Source of the DNA: Pseudomonas rhodesiae
GTDB lineage: Bacteria > Pseudomonadota > Gammaproteobacteria > Pseudomonadales > Pseudomonadaceae
Direction of reading: 5' to 3'
Assembly (NCBI RefSeq): GCF_007858255.1
Contig: NZ_VFEU01000005.1
Coordinates: 124,001-188,000 of the forward strand
DNA length: 64,000 nucleotides
Shown: piece after piece, positions 38,379 to 46,538 of the stretch
Position numbering within the stretch: position 1 is the first letter of the stretch
Layout of the letters: each line of letters starts with the position of its first letter
Position numbers and translations under genes: made by a program
The notes under the pieces: model-generated
Seen by the model: only the letters and a program-made list of their open reading frames with translations
What the model was told of the DNA's origin: nothing
Database searches by the model: none

Positions 38379-39706
38379 ACGCGGTAATTGTGGTCGACGA
38401 CGAAGCCAGTATCCGCACGGCCGTCGAACAATGGTTGAGCCTGTCCGGTTTCGAGGTGCAACTGTTCAGTCGCGCCGAGGAATGCCTGGCACAGCTGCCC
38501 AGGGACTTTGCCGGAGTCATCCTCAGTGACGTGCGCATGCCCGGGCTCAGCGGCTTGGAACTGCTGGCCGAAGTGCAGCGGCGCGACGCGGACCTGCCGG
38601 TGATTCTGCTCACCGGCCATGGCGATGTGCCGATGGCCGTGGAAGCCATGCGCGACGGCGCCTACGACTTTCTGGAAAAGCCCTTCAGCCCCGACGCCTT
38701 GCTCAACGGCCTGCGCCGCGCCCTGGACAAGCGCGGGCTGGTCCTGGAAAACCGCCGCCTGCACCAGCAGGCCGGGCAGCGCGCGCAGTTGGAATCGAGC
38801 TTGCTCGGCATGTCCCGCGCGTTGCAGAACCTACGCCGCCAAGTGCTGGATCTGGCGGCGCTACCGGTCAATGTGCTGATCCGTGGCGAGACCGGCAGCG
38901 GCAAGGAACTGGTCGCCCGCTGCCTGCATGATTTCGGTCCGCGGGCGAAAAAGCCGTTCGTGGCGCTCAACTGCGCGGCGATCCCCGAGCAGCTGTTTGA
39001 GGCCGAACTGTTCGGTCACGAAAGCGGCGCCTTTACCGGGGCCCAGGGCAAACGCATCGGCAAACTGGAATACGCCCACGGCGGTACGCTGTTTCTCGAC
39101 GAAATAGAAAGCATGCCCCTGGCCCAACAAGTCAAACTGCTGCGGGTGCTGCAAGAGCAGAAGCTGGAGCGCCTGGGTTCCAACCAGAGCATCCCTGTGG
39201 ACCTGCGCATCATCGCCGCGACCAAACCCGATTTGCTGGAAGAGGCCCGCGCCGGACGCTTTCGCGAAGACCTGGCGTATCGCCTGAACGTCGCGCAGTT
39301 GCGCCTGCCGCCACTGCGCGAGCGGCGCGAAGACATTCCCCTGCTCTACGAGCACTTTGCCCAGAGCGCCGCCGAGCGCCTTGGGCGCCGTGTCGAGCCC
39401 TTGAGCGGCGCGCAGTTGGGGCGGCTGCTCAGCCATGACTGGCCGGGTAATGTGCGGGAGCTGGCCAACGTTGCCGAACGCCAGGTGCTGGGCCTGGGCG
39501 AGCCGGAAACGGACACTGTCGAAACCGGGCAATCCCTGGCGGCACAGCAGGAAGCCTTTGAAGCGCAGTGCCTGAAAGCCGCGTTGAGCCGACATAAGGG
39601 CGATATCAAAGCGGTGCTCGCGGAACTGCAACTGCCGAGGCGCACCTTCAATGAAAAAATGCAGCGCCACGGCCTGACCCGAGAAATGTTTCTGCCGGAC
39701 GAATGA
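38372..39706 (+). CDS. Sigma-54-dependent response regulator, DctD/MifR type
   Basis: A 444-residue NtrC-family activator. The receiver domain has phospho-acceptor Asp53 (ILSDVRMPG). The AAA+ domain has Walker A GETGSGKE (residues 172-179) and the sigma-54-contacting GAFTGA loop (219-224). The C-terminal Fis-type helix-turn-helix is GDIKAVLAELQLPRRTFNEKM. It overlaps the kinase gene, so the two form one system. Directly downstream lie two matching 18-bp palindromes and a -24/-12 promoter for the permease, its obvious target. Confidence 0.93.
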   Translation: MLNAVIVVDDEASIRTAVEQWLSLSGFEVQLFSRAEECLAQLPRDFAGVILSDVRMPGLSGLELLAEVQRRDADLPVILLTGHGDVPMAVEAMRDGAYDFLEKPFSPDALLNGLRRALDKRGLVLENRRLHQQAGQRAQLESSLLGMSRALQNLRRQVLDLAALPVNVLIRGETGSGKELVARCLHDFGPRAKKPFVALNCAAIPEQLFEAELFGHESGAFTGAQGKRIGKLEYAHGGTLFLDEIESMPLAQQVKLLRVLQEQKLERLGSNQSIPVDLRIIAATKPDLLEEARAGRFREDLAYRLNVAQLRLPPLRERREDIPLLYEHFAQSAAERLGRRVEPLSGAQLGRLLSHDWPGNVRELANVAERQVLGLGEPETDTVETGQSLAAQQEAFEAQCLKAALSRHKGDIKAVLAELQLPRRTFNEKMQRHGLTREMFLPDE

Positions 39707-39721
39707 GCGGATTTCCGCTCA
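39704..39721. promoter_or_regulatory. Candidate activator site 1 for the adjacent DctD/MifR-type regulator
   Basis: TGAGCGGATTTCCGCTCA is a perfect palindrome with 8-bp arms around a TT centre. It begins on the regulator's own stop codon. It matches site 2 at 14 of 18 positions, centred 33 bp (about three helical turns) away. Confidence 0.7.
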
Positions 39722-39736
39722 TCACCACCAAAATCA

Positions 39737-39754
39737 TCAGCGACTTTTCGCTCA
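39737..39754. promoter_or_regulatory. Candidate activator site 2
   Basis: TCAGCGACTTTTCGCTCA shares the AGCG...CGCTCA frame of site 1 and is a partial palindrome. It lies about 40 bp upstream of the -24 element, a usual distance for enhancer-binding proteins. Confidence 0.65.
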
Positions 39755-39794
39755 AAAATTTCCTCAAACCCTTCTAAACCGGGCCTTCATCCCC

Positions 39795-39812
39795 TTGGCA
39801 CAGCTCCTGCTA
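39795..39812 (+). promoter_or_regulatory. Sigma-54 (-24/-12) promoter of the MHS permease gene
   Basis: TTGGCACAGCTCCTGCTA fits TGGCAC-N5-TTGCA, with the invariant GG and GC exactly 10 bases apart. It is about 62 bp upstream of the permease start. The gene's neighbour is a GAFTGA activator, which needs such a promoter. Confidence 0.8.
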
Positions 39813-39873
39813 TAGCCCCAGCCAGGCAACGCTCGCGCTGCTCCATAAAAACAACTAGATGAAGGATCCTTCG

Positions 39874-41193
39874 ATGGATAACTCCAACACCCTGTCTGCG
39901 GGGTCGGTGGCCGCGCCGGCCAAAGAACGCACCACCACCAGCCGGATCAAATCGATCTTCAGCGGCTCGGTGGGCAACATGGTCGAGTGGTATGACTGGT
40001 ACGTCTATGCCGCCTTCTCGCTGTACTTCGCCAAAGCCTTCTTCCCCAAAGGCGACACCACCGCCCAATTGCTCAACACTGCCGCGATCTTCGCCGTGGG
40101 CTTCCTGATGCGCCCGATCGGCGGCTGGCTGATGGGCTTGTATGCGGACTACAAAGGGCGCAAGGCCGCGCTGATGGCCTCGGTGCTGCTGATGTGCTTC
40201 GGCTCCCTGATCATCGCCCTCAGCCCCGGCTATGAAACCATCGGTGTCGGCGCGCCGATCCTGCTGGTGTTTGCCCGCTTGCTGCAAGGTTTGTCGGTGG
40301 GTGGCGAATACGGCACCTCGGCCACCTACCTCAGCGAGATGGCAACCAAGGAACGCCGTGGTTTCTTCTCCAGCTTCCAATACGTGACCCTGATCTCCGG
40401 CCAGCTCATCGCGCTGGCGGTGTTGATCGTGCTGCAACAAGTGCTGACCACCGAACAACTCTACGCCTGGGGCTGGCGTATTCCGTTTGCCATCGGCGCC
40501 CTGTGTGCCGTGGTCGCGTTGTACCTGCGTCGTGGCATGGAAGAAACCGAGTCGTTTACCAAGAAGGAAAAAGCCAAGGAAAGCGCCATGCGCACCTTGC
40601 TGCGTCACCCCAAGGAATTGATGACCGTGGTCGGCCTGACCATGGGCGGCACCCTGGCCTTCTACACCTACACCACTTACATGCAGAAGTACCTGGTGAA
40701 CACCGTCGGCATGAGCATTTCCGACTCCACCACCATTTCGGCGGCGACGCTGTTTCTGTTCATGTGCCTGCAACCCATCATCGGCGGGCTGTCGGACAAG
40801 ATCGGCCGCCGCCCCATTCTGATCGCCTTCGGCATCCTCGGTACGCTGTTCACCGTGCCGATCCTCACCACCTTGCACACCATCCAGACCTGGTGGGGAG
40901 CGTTCTTCCTGATCATGGCGGCGCTGATCATCGTCAGCGGCTACACCTCGATCAACGCGGTGGTCAAAGCCGAACTGTTCCCCACCGAAATCCGCGCCCT
41001 GGGCGTGGGCCTGCCGTATGCACTGACCGTATCGATCTTCGGCGGGACCGCTGAATACATCGCGCTGTGGTTCAAGAGCATCGGCATGGAAACCGGTTAC
41101 TACTGGTACGTGACCGCCTGCATCGCGGTGTCGCTGATGGTCTACGTGACCATGAAAGACACCCGCAAACATTCGCGGATTACTACGAACTAA
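39874..41193 (+). CDS. MFS transporter, metabolite:H+ symporter family (2-oxoglutarate/dicarboxylate type)
   Basis: A 439-residue, 12-helix inner-membrane symporter. MHS signatures are clear: GNMVEWYDWYVYAAFSLYF near residue 35, the loop 2-3 motif GLYADYKGRKAALM, and RLLQGLSVGGEYGTSATYLS. Close relatives include KgtP and the P. aeruginosa MifR-controlled 2-oxoglutarate permease. I chose the ATG at 39874, 7 bases after AAGGA; an ATG at 39859 has no ribosome site. The sigma-54 promoter and paired activator sites upstream indicate induction by the adjacent two-component system. The substrate is inferred. Confidence 0.88.
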   Translation: MDNSNTLSAGSVAAPAKERTTTSRIKSIFSGSVGNMVEWYDWYVYAAFSLYFAKAFFPKGDTTAQLLNTAAIFAVGFLMRPIGGWLMGLYADYKGRKAALMASVLLMCFGSLIIALSPGYETIGVGAPILLVFARLLQGLSVGGEYGTSATYLSEMATKERRGFFSSFQYVTLISGQLIALAVLIVLQQVLTTEQLYAWGWRIPFAIGALCAVVALYLRRGMEETESFTKKEKAKESAMRTLLRHPKELMTVVGLTMGGTLAFYTYTTYMQKYLVNTVGMSISDSTTISAATLFLFMCLQPIIGGLSDKIGRRPILIAFGILGTLFTVPILTTLHTIQTWWGAFFLIMAALIIVSGYTSINAVVKAELFPTEIRALGVGLPYALTVSIFGGTAEYIALWFKSIGMETGYYWYVTACIAVSLMVYVTMKDTRKHSRITTN

Positions 41194-41212
41194 CGGTTGC
41201 GTGCAGTAACAA

Positions 41213-41304
41213 ATGTGGGAGCGGGCAAGCCCCCTGATGGCGGTGTTTCAGCTAATCAACCCTGGCTGGTCCACCGCCATCGCGGGCAAGCCCGCTCCCA
41301 CATT
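41213..41304. repeat. REPIN
   Basis: ATGTGGGAGCGGGCAAGCCC...GCGGGCAAGCCCGCTCCCACAT: long inverted arms of the REP family around a ~40-nt centre, within the 371-bp gap after the permease gene. The remainder of that gap (41305-41564) shows no gene. Confidence 0.85.
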
Positions 41305-41564
41305 TCGAGCAAATCAGCGATGCTCAGCGCCGTGGCCAGGGTGTTGGAAAACAGGATGGTTATCTAATAGAACAACACGCCTCGGAACGCCTGTACCTTG
41401 TGCACGTTCAGCGAGTCGCCAGTGAGGCACCGCCGATGATCATCGACCCGGGCCGCTGTGAAAAAGAGGTGGACGCTGAATGAAAATTCCATGGGCGAAT
41501 GGAAATTCGTCGCTATGGATTGCACTATGGCTGCCTTCCAGACCCCCGCAGCAGGAACCCCACC

Positions 41565-42197
41565 ATGCCTGACAATATCCATTTCTACGAACCCGCCAAC
41601 GGCCACGGCCTGCCTCATGATCCGTTCAATGCCATCGTCGGTCCCCGGCCGATTGGCTGGATTTCGTCCCACGACCGTGCAGGCCGCCTGAACCTGGCGC
41701 CCTACAGTTTCTTCAATGCGTTCAATTACGTTCCGCCGATCATTGGGTTCTCCAGCGTTGGGCGCAAAGACAGCCTGAACAATATCGAACAGACCGGCGA
41801 GTTCGTCTGGAACCTGGCGACTCGCCCACTGGCCGAGCAGATGAATCAGAGCTGCGAGGCGGTGGCGCCCGAGGTGGATGAATTTGCGTTATCCGGCCTG
41901 ACACCGGTGGCGTCGAAGATCGTCAGCGTGCCACGGGTGGGTGAAAGCCCGGTGTCGTTCGAATGCAAAGTCACCCAGATCATCCAGCTGCAACGCGCCG
42001 ATCAAACCCTGGTACCGAGCTGGTTGGTGCTGGGCGAAGTGGTTGCGGTGCACATCGCCAAATGGCTGCTCAAGGACGGCATCTATGACACGGCCGCGGC
42101 CGAGCCGATTCTGCGCGGCGGTGGCCCGGCGGACTACTTCCAGCTAGGGCCGGAGGCGCTGTTCAAGATGTACCGCCCAGGCGCCAGCAAACCCTGA
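41565..42197 (+). CDS. Flavin reductase-like (FMN-binding split barrel) protein
   Basis: A 210-residue protein of the flavin reductase-like superfamily: the N-terminal PFNAIVGPRPIGWISSHD and LAPYSFFNAFNYVPPIIGFSS line the FMN site. Members bind FMN and reduce it or act as oxidoreductases of unknown substrate. The ATG at 41565 follows CAGGAA. It lies alone between a REPIN and convergent minus-strand genes. Confidence 0.85.
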   Translation: MPDNIHFYEPANGHGLPHDPFNAIVGPRPIGWISSHDRAGRLNLAPYSFFNAFNYVPPIIGFSSVGRKDSLNNIEQTGEFVWNLATRPLAEQMNQSCEAVAPEVDEFALSGLTPVASKIVSVPRVGESPVSFECKVTQIIQLQRADQTLVPSWLVLGEVVAVHIAKWLLKDGIYDTAAAEPILRGGGPADYFQLGPEALFKMYRPGASKP

Positions 42198-42227
42198 CTG
42201 AAATAACCGAAGGCCCCTGCCGCAGTT

Positions 42228-42473
42228 TTAGCTGGCGGCATTCGCCCAGGTCAGTTGACCCTCTTCATCGACATCGACCAACTGCTCAAGCTGCACGACG
42301 GCCGCATCATCGGCATCCGAAGCGGTCTTGAACGTCTGCCCGTCGAGGATCTTGTGAAACCGTGGGGCGCCCATGCCGTCCAGCGCCTTCACGGCGACGG
42401 CGGCGCTGTAGCCCCCTTCCCCCGGTACAACAGCGGAAACGGCTTCGTGATGGGCAAATTGTTTACGTGCCAT
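42228..42473 (-). CDS. Small conserved hypothetical protein
   Basis: An 81-residue protein, MARKQFAHHEAVSAVVPGEG..., with alternating beta/loop character and an acidic C-terminal half (VQLEQLVDVDEEGQL). AGGA lies 10 bases before the ATG at 42473. Codon use matches the genome. It lies 44 bp downstream of the monooxygenase-like gene on the same strand. I do not recognise the family. Confidence 0.6.
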   Translation of the reverse strand: MARKQFAHHEAVSAVVPGEGGYSAAVAVKALDGMGAPRFHKILDGQTFKTASDADDAAVVQLEQLVDVDEEGQLTWANAAS

Positions 42474-42517
42474 ATTGCAGGTCCTGGCCAATGAAAAGTC
42501 GGCCATTCTAAACCGCT

Positions 42518-42859
42518 TCAACCGGCGAGTTGCAGGTACTCGCCATAGGCGTGGGCGGCGGACGCATCGGTGAAGGTCTGGAAGTCCATGCTGCGCACGA
42601 CCATGTCGTTCAACAGCTCGGTAAAGATCATCAGGGCCGGCGAGTTGAAGTAGGCGCTCATCGCCTGCTCACTGCTCCAAAAACCTGAGACCAACCACAC
42701 ATCGGGGTCGACCTGGGAATGCTGCAACGAGAATTGCAGACAACCCTGCGCCTGACGGCCCGGTTCGATCAAACTGCTCAAGCGTGCACCCAGTTCGGTG
42801 CTGCACCCGCTGCGGGCGCGGATAAAGGCCATATGGCTTGCGGGAATGGGGGTGGACAT
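42518..42859 (-). CDS. Antibiotic biosynthesis monooxygenase (ABM) domain protein
   Basis: A 113-residue ferredoxin-like dimeric alpha/beta-barrel protein. HMAFIRARSGCSTELGARLSSL and GCLQFSLQHSQVDPDVWLVSGFWSS match the ABM fold, found in cofactor-free quinone monooxygenases and haem-degrading relatives. The ATG at 42859 follows GGGAG. It is divergent from the AraC-type regulator across a region rich in inverted repeats, so it is the likely regulatory target. Confidence 0.8.
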   Translation of the reverse strand: MSTPIPASHMAFIRARSGCSTELGARLSSLIEPGRQAQGCLQFSLQHSQVDPDVWLVSGFWSSEQAMSAYFNSPALMIFTELLNDMVVRSMDFQTFTDASAAHAYGEYLQLAG

Positions 42860-42975
42860 ATTCGACTCTCCCGTTGAGAAGTGATGCTCGGCAAGCACTG
42901 TGAGGGGCGTGTTGCCACAGGATCAACAATAGCGGCGCGGGCGCGTAGTCGGTTAGTCGATTCCTGCCAGCTTAT

Positions 42976-43116
42976 TGCACAATCCTGCGAGAAGCCTGAA
43001 ACCGCTGTGCAGACCCGGGGTTTCAGGCAAAGCAAGAACGCCGTATTACAGGCCCGTGACCGGTAACGGGCTTGCCTGATTCACGACAGGCCGCAGGATC
43101 AGGCAAGGATTGTGCA
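42976..43116. promoter_or_regulatory. Nested inverted repeats, candidate AraC-regulator operator
   Basis: Three perfect 10-bp inverted pairs lie within 141 bp: TGCACAATCC (42976) with GGATTGTGCA (43107); GCCTGAAACC (42994) with GGTTTCAGGC (43019); CTTGCCTGAT (43071) with ATCAGGCAAG (43098). They recombine the same two words, TGCACAATCC and GCCTGA, between the divergent ABM and AraC genes. Confidence 0.6.
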
Positions 43117-43189
43117 GAATCGACCTAACACTTTTTCAATAGCCGCCACTAAGCTGAGCTCCATCCAAGCACCGCCCAGAGGACCTCCC

Positions 43190-44119
43190 ATGCCGTCGCT
43201 CGACCACCTCTCACCGCCCCTTGATGCCGAGATGGAAAAACAGCGTGCCGAACTCGCCAGCATCGTGCATCGGCATACCTGGGAAGACGGCTCTTACGGC
43301 ACGGCAATTACTTCGCTGTTCATGAACCGCCACAACACGCCGCGGGATTTCGCGCCGGTGCTGGTGGAGCCCGCGCTGTGCATCCTCGCCAGTGGCAGCA
43401 AGGAAGTGCGCCTGGCCGACGAGGTCTTCGCCTACGACCCCCTCAATTACTTGGTGTTCTCGGTGGCGATGCCGGTGGCCGGGCGGATCATCGACGCCAC
43501 ACCCGAGGACCCGAACCTGTCGGTGCGTATCAATATCGACCCGGCCCAGTTGACCGCCCTGATCGCCGAAGCCGGCCCCATGGGCGTGCCCACGCGCCCG
43601 ACCTCCCGCGGGATGTACGTGGATCGCATCGACACCCAGCTGCTCGACGCCGTACTGCGCCTGGCGCGTTTGCTGGACACGCCCAAAGACATCGCCATGC
43701 TCGCGCCGTTGATCAATCGGGAGATCCTCTACCGCTTGCTGCGTGGGCCGCAGGGCTATCGGCTGTATGAAATTGCCGTGGCCAACAGCCAGAGCCATCG
43801 AGTCAGCCAGGCGATCAAATGGCTCAACGGCAACTATGAGCAACCCCTGCGCATCGATGACCTTGCCAAGGAAGTGAACCTGAGCGTGTCGACCTTGCAC
43901 CATCGCTTCAAGGCGATCACGGCAATGAGCCCGCTGCAGTACCAGAAGCAGCTGCGTTTACAGGAAGCGCGACGCCTGATGATCGCCGAAGGGTTGGAAG
44001 CGTCGGCGGCAGGCTATCGGGTGGGGTATGAAAGCCCATCGCAGTTCAGCCGCGAGTACAGCCGCTTGTTCGGCGCACCACCGCTGCGGGATCTGGCGCG
44101 GCTGCGCCAAAGCATCTGA
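43190..44119 (+). CDS. AraC family transcriptional regulator (AraC_N type)
   Basis: A 309-residue regulator. The N-terminal domain is of the AraC_N (PF06719-like) kind: FAPVLVEPALCILASGSKEV, YLVFSVAMPVAGRI. The C-terminal pair of helix-turn-helices carries INREILYRLLRGPQG, LAKEVNLSVSTLHHRFK and GYRVGYESPSQFSREYSRLFG. The ATG at 43190 follows AGAGGA by 6 bases. It is probably autoregulated and controls the divergent ABM gene through the repeats upstream. The inducer is unknown; related YqhC proteins respond to aldehydes. Confidence 0.9.
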   Translation: MPSLDHLSPPLDAEMEKQRAELASIVHRHTWEDGSYGTAITSLFMNRHNTPRDFAPVLVEPALCILASGSKEVRLADEVFAYDPLNYLVFSVAMPVAGRIIDATPEDPNLSVRINIDPAQLTALIAEAGPMGVPTRPTSRGMYVDRIDTQLLDAVLRLARLLDTPKDIAMLAPLINREILYRLLRGPQGYRLYEIAVANSQSHRVSQAIKWLNGNYEQPLRIDDLAKEVNLSVSTLHHRFKAITAMSPLQYQKQLRLQEARRLMIAEGLEASAAGYRVGYESPSQFSREYSRLFGAPPLRDLARLRQSI

Positions 44120-44135
44120 CACACGAGAGAAAACC

Positions 44136-44240
44136 ATTGCGGCCGAGGGCTTGCTCGATAGCAGTGCGTCGGCGGCAAATGGGCTGACTGAGCCACTGCT
44201 ATCGGGGGCAAGGCGAATCGTCGCACCGCCCCTCCCATAT
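44136..44240. repeat. Degenerate REPIN
   Basis: GAGGGCTTGCTCGATAGCAGTG and CACTGCTATCGGGGGCAAGG form inverted halves of the REP family with several mismatches, between the converging araC-type and gtrS genes. Confidence 0.6.
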
Positions 44241-44256
44241 TTGTCCGGTAGTCTTA

Positions 44257-45726
44257 TCAGTCCAGGGTTCGGGGCAGTTGCAGGGTGACGCGCAAGCCGC
44301 CCTCGCGCAGGTTCTGCAAACTCACTTCGCCGCCATGGCTGTGGGCGATGTTGCGTGCGATGCCCAACCCCAGGCCGTAGCCCTGTTGCTGGCCGGCGAG
44401 GCGAAAGTGCGGTTCGAAGACTTGCTCCAGACGCTGCTCCGGCACGCCGGGGCCTTCGTCGTCCACATGCAGGATGAACTGCACGCCATCGTCCTCGATA
44501 TGCAGATGAGCGTTTTGCCCGTACTTCAACGCGTTGTCGATCAGGTTGCCGATGCAGCGCTTGAGGGCCAGCGGTTTGCCCGGGTAAGTCGTCAGCGCCA
44601 TGCCGTCCAGGGTTACGCGACCGTTGCCGCTGGGCGCCACGTAGGGCTCCACCAGGCATTCGAGCACATGGTTGAGGTCCACTGGCTGGATGTTCTCGTG
44701 GATATCGGTGTCCTTCACGCATTGCAGCGCGCCCTTGACCAACAGTTCCAGCTCATCCAGGTCCCGACCGAACTTGGCTTGCAGGTTCTCATCTTCAAGC
44801 AGCTCCACGCGCAGGCGCAGACGTGTGATCGGCGTGCGTAGGTCGTGGGAAATTGCACTGAACAACTGGCTGCGCTCGGTCAGGTAGCGGCTGATGCGTT
44901 CGCGCATGGCATTGAATGCACGCCCCACTTCGACCACCTCGCTGCCGCCGCCTTCGGCTACCGGTTCGACGTCGGCGCCCAGGGACATGTCTCGCGCCGC
45001 CCGCGCCAGGCGCTTGAGGGGCCGGCTTTGCCAGTGCACCAACAAACCGATAAACAGCAGTAGAAGGCCGCTGGTCAACACGATGAACCACACCTGCTGA
45101 GACGGCAGGCCCTGTTCTTCGAGGCTGGTGTAGGGTTCGGGCAGCAGCGAAGCGATATACAGCCATTCGCCGGGCGCCAGTTGGATCTGGGTCACCAGCA
45201 CCGGCGGGTTTACCGGCTCCAGGGTCAACGCGTAATGGGCCCAGGACCGTGGCAGCTCATCGAGCTTGAGGCCGGCGTTGAAAATCCGCAGGTCTTCGGC
45301 GCTGACGAATTCCACCGAGATATGCACATCAGCGCCCAGGGTCTGGCGCAACACTTCATCCACCGCTACCAGCACCGCTTGTTTGCGCGGAGTTTCAGGC
45401 AGTACTTGCATGTCGAGGGGGCGATCGTTGAGGGTCACCACAAAGCGAGTGCCGCCCATGCTGCGCAGTTGGTCGAGCACCAATGGGCGATAGGCCACCG
45501 GCAGGGAACGGAAGTAACTCACGCTGGCGGTCATCGAATGCGCCAGGCTGCGCGCGCTGGTGACCAGGCCTTCGAGCTGGGTGGCGCGCAATTGCGAGAC
45601 CCAGATCACGCTGGACAGCGCCTGGGCGAACAGCACCACCAGCAACGTGAGCAACAACATGCGCCCCAATAGCGAGCGTGGCACCGGAAAGCGGCGGCGA
45701 CGTTCGGCTACTGGTTCAGTGGGCAT
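44257..45726 (-). CDS. gtrS: Sensor histidine kinase of the glucose system, GtrS type
   Basis: A 489-residue kinase. TM1 is about residues 20-42, with a ~150-residue periplasmic sensor and TM2 about 210-230. HAMP contains SRPLKRLARAARDMSLG, HisKA has SAISHDLRTPITRLRLR, and HATPase_c has NLIDNALKYG and GYGLGLGIARN. Its place directly after gltR, glk and edd identifies it with GtrS, which in P. aeruginosa senses 2-ketogluconate/6-phosphogluconate and controls glucose uptake. The ATG at 45726 (MPTEPVAERRR) overlaps the gltR stop; a TTG at 45735 is less likely. Confidence 0.9.
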   Translation of the reverse strand: MPTEPVAERRRRFPVPRSLLGRMLLLTLLVVLFAQALSSVIWVSQLRATQLEGLVTSARSLAHSMTASVSYFRSLPVAYRPLVLDQLRSMGGTRFVVTLNDRPLDMQVLPETPRKQAVLVAVDEVLRQTLGADVHISVEFVSAEDLRIFNAGLKLDELPRSWAHYALTLEPVNPPVLVTQIQLAPGEWLYIASLLPEPYTSLEEQGLPSQQVWFIVLTSGLLLLFIGLLVHWQSRPLKRLARAARDMSLGADVEPVAEGGGSEVVEVGRAFNAMRERISRYLTERSQLFSAISHDLRTPITRLRLRVELLEDENLQAKFGRDLDELELLVKGALQCVKDTDIHENIQPVDLNHVLECLVEPYVAPSGNGRVTLDGMALTTYPGKPLALKRCIGNLIDNALKYGQNAHLHIEDDGVQFILHVDDEGPGVPEQRLEQVFEPHFRLAGQQQGYGLGLGIARNIAHSHGGEVSLQNLREGGLRVTLQLPRTLD

Positions 45727-46450
45727 TGCCGGCAACCACGTTGGCTGCCAGTTGATAGCCGCTGCCGCGCACGGTGCGGATCAGCCGTGGAGGCTTTTCG
45801 GTATCGCGCAGGCGTTGGCGCAGACGGCTGACCGCCATGTCGACGATACGGTCCAGCGGCATCAGGTCGCGGCCACGGGTGGCGTTGCCGATGGTGTCGC
45901 GGTCGAGAATTTCCTGGGGATGATCGAGAAACAATTTGAGCAGGGCAAAGTCGGCGCCGGACAGAATCACTTCTTCGCCATCGACGTGAAACAGGCGGTG
46001 GCTGATCATGTCCAGTCGCCACTCGTCGAACACCACCACGTCGCCACCGGTGTTGCGCTCCTGGCCGAACTGACAACGGCGCAACAGCGCTTTGATCCGC
46101 GCTTGCAGCTCACGTGGGCTGAACGGCTTACCGATGTAGTCATCGGCGCCCAGCTCCAGGCCGATCACGCGGTCGGCTTCGTCGGAGCTGGCGGTGAGCA
46201 TGATGATCGGCACCTGCGCCTGGCGCGGGTGCTGGCGAACCCAGCGACACAGGCTGAAACCGTCTTCGTCCGGCAACATCACATCAAGGATGACCAGATC
46301 GCACGGCGCGTCGTTCATCGCCTGACGGAACCCCGCGCCATCGGCCACGCCCCGCACCTGGAAGCCGGCGCGACTGAGGTAGGTTTGCAGCAATTCGCGG
46401 ATTTCCTGGTCGTCGTCGACCAGGAGAATGGATTTACTGATAACGCTCAC
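45716..46450 (-). CDS. gltR: Response regulator GltR (OmpR family)
   Basis: A 244-residue DNA-binding regulator. The receiver has phospho-acceptor Asp56 (LVILDVMLPDEDG) and LVDDD at the N-terminus; the C-terminal winged helix has DRIVDMAVSRLRQRLRD. The start is GTG at 46450, 6 bases after AAGGAGG. It overlaps gtrS. In Pseudomonas GltR represses the glucose transport genes until GtrS phosphorylates it. It lies 88 bp downstream of glk, separated by a single REP. Confidence 0.93.
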   Translation of the reverse strand: MSVISKSILLVDDDQEIRELLQTYLSRAGFQVRGVADGAGFRQAMNDAPCDLVILDVMLPDEDGFSLCRWVRQHPRQAQVPIIMLTASSDEADRVIGLELGADDYIGKPFSPRELQARIKALLRRCQFGQERNTGGDVVVFDEWRLDMISHRLFHVDGEEVILSGADFALLKLFLDHPQEILDRDTIGNATRGRDLMPLDRIVDMAVSRLRQRLRDTEKPPRLIRTVRGSGYQLAANVVAGNAH

Positions 46451-46487
46451 GAGGGGCCTCCTTGTTGTTATGGGGTGTTGTTGCTGG

Positions 46488-46517
46488 CCTCATCGGGGGC
46501 AAGCTCCCTCCCACACG
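46488..46517. repeat. Single REP element
   Basis: CATCGGGGGCAAGCTCCCTC lies between gltR and glk and resembles one half of the REPINs elsewhere in the window. Confidence 0.65.
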
Positions 46518-46538
46518 GCTGTGGGTGGCTATCACTGC

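Noticed and set aside
43112..43189. Upstream in-frame start for the AraC-type regulator
   Set aside because: It has no ribosome site, overlaps the inverted repeats, and adds residues absent from the family; the ATG at 43190 has AGAGGA.
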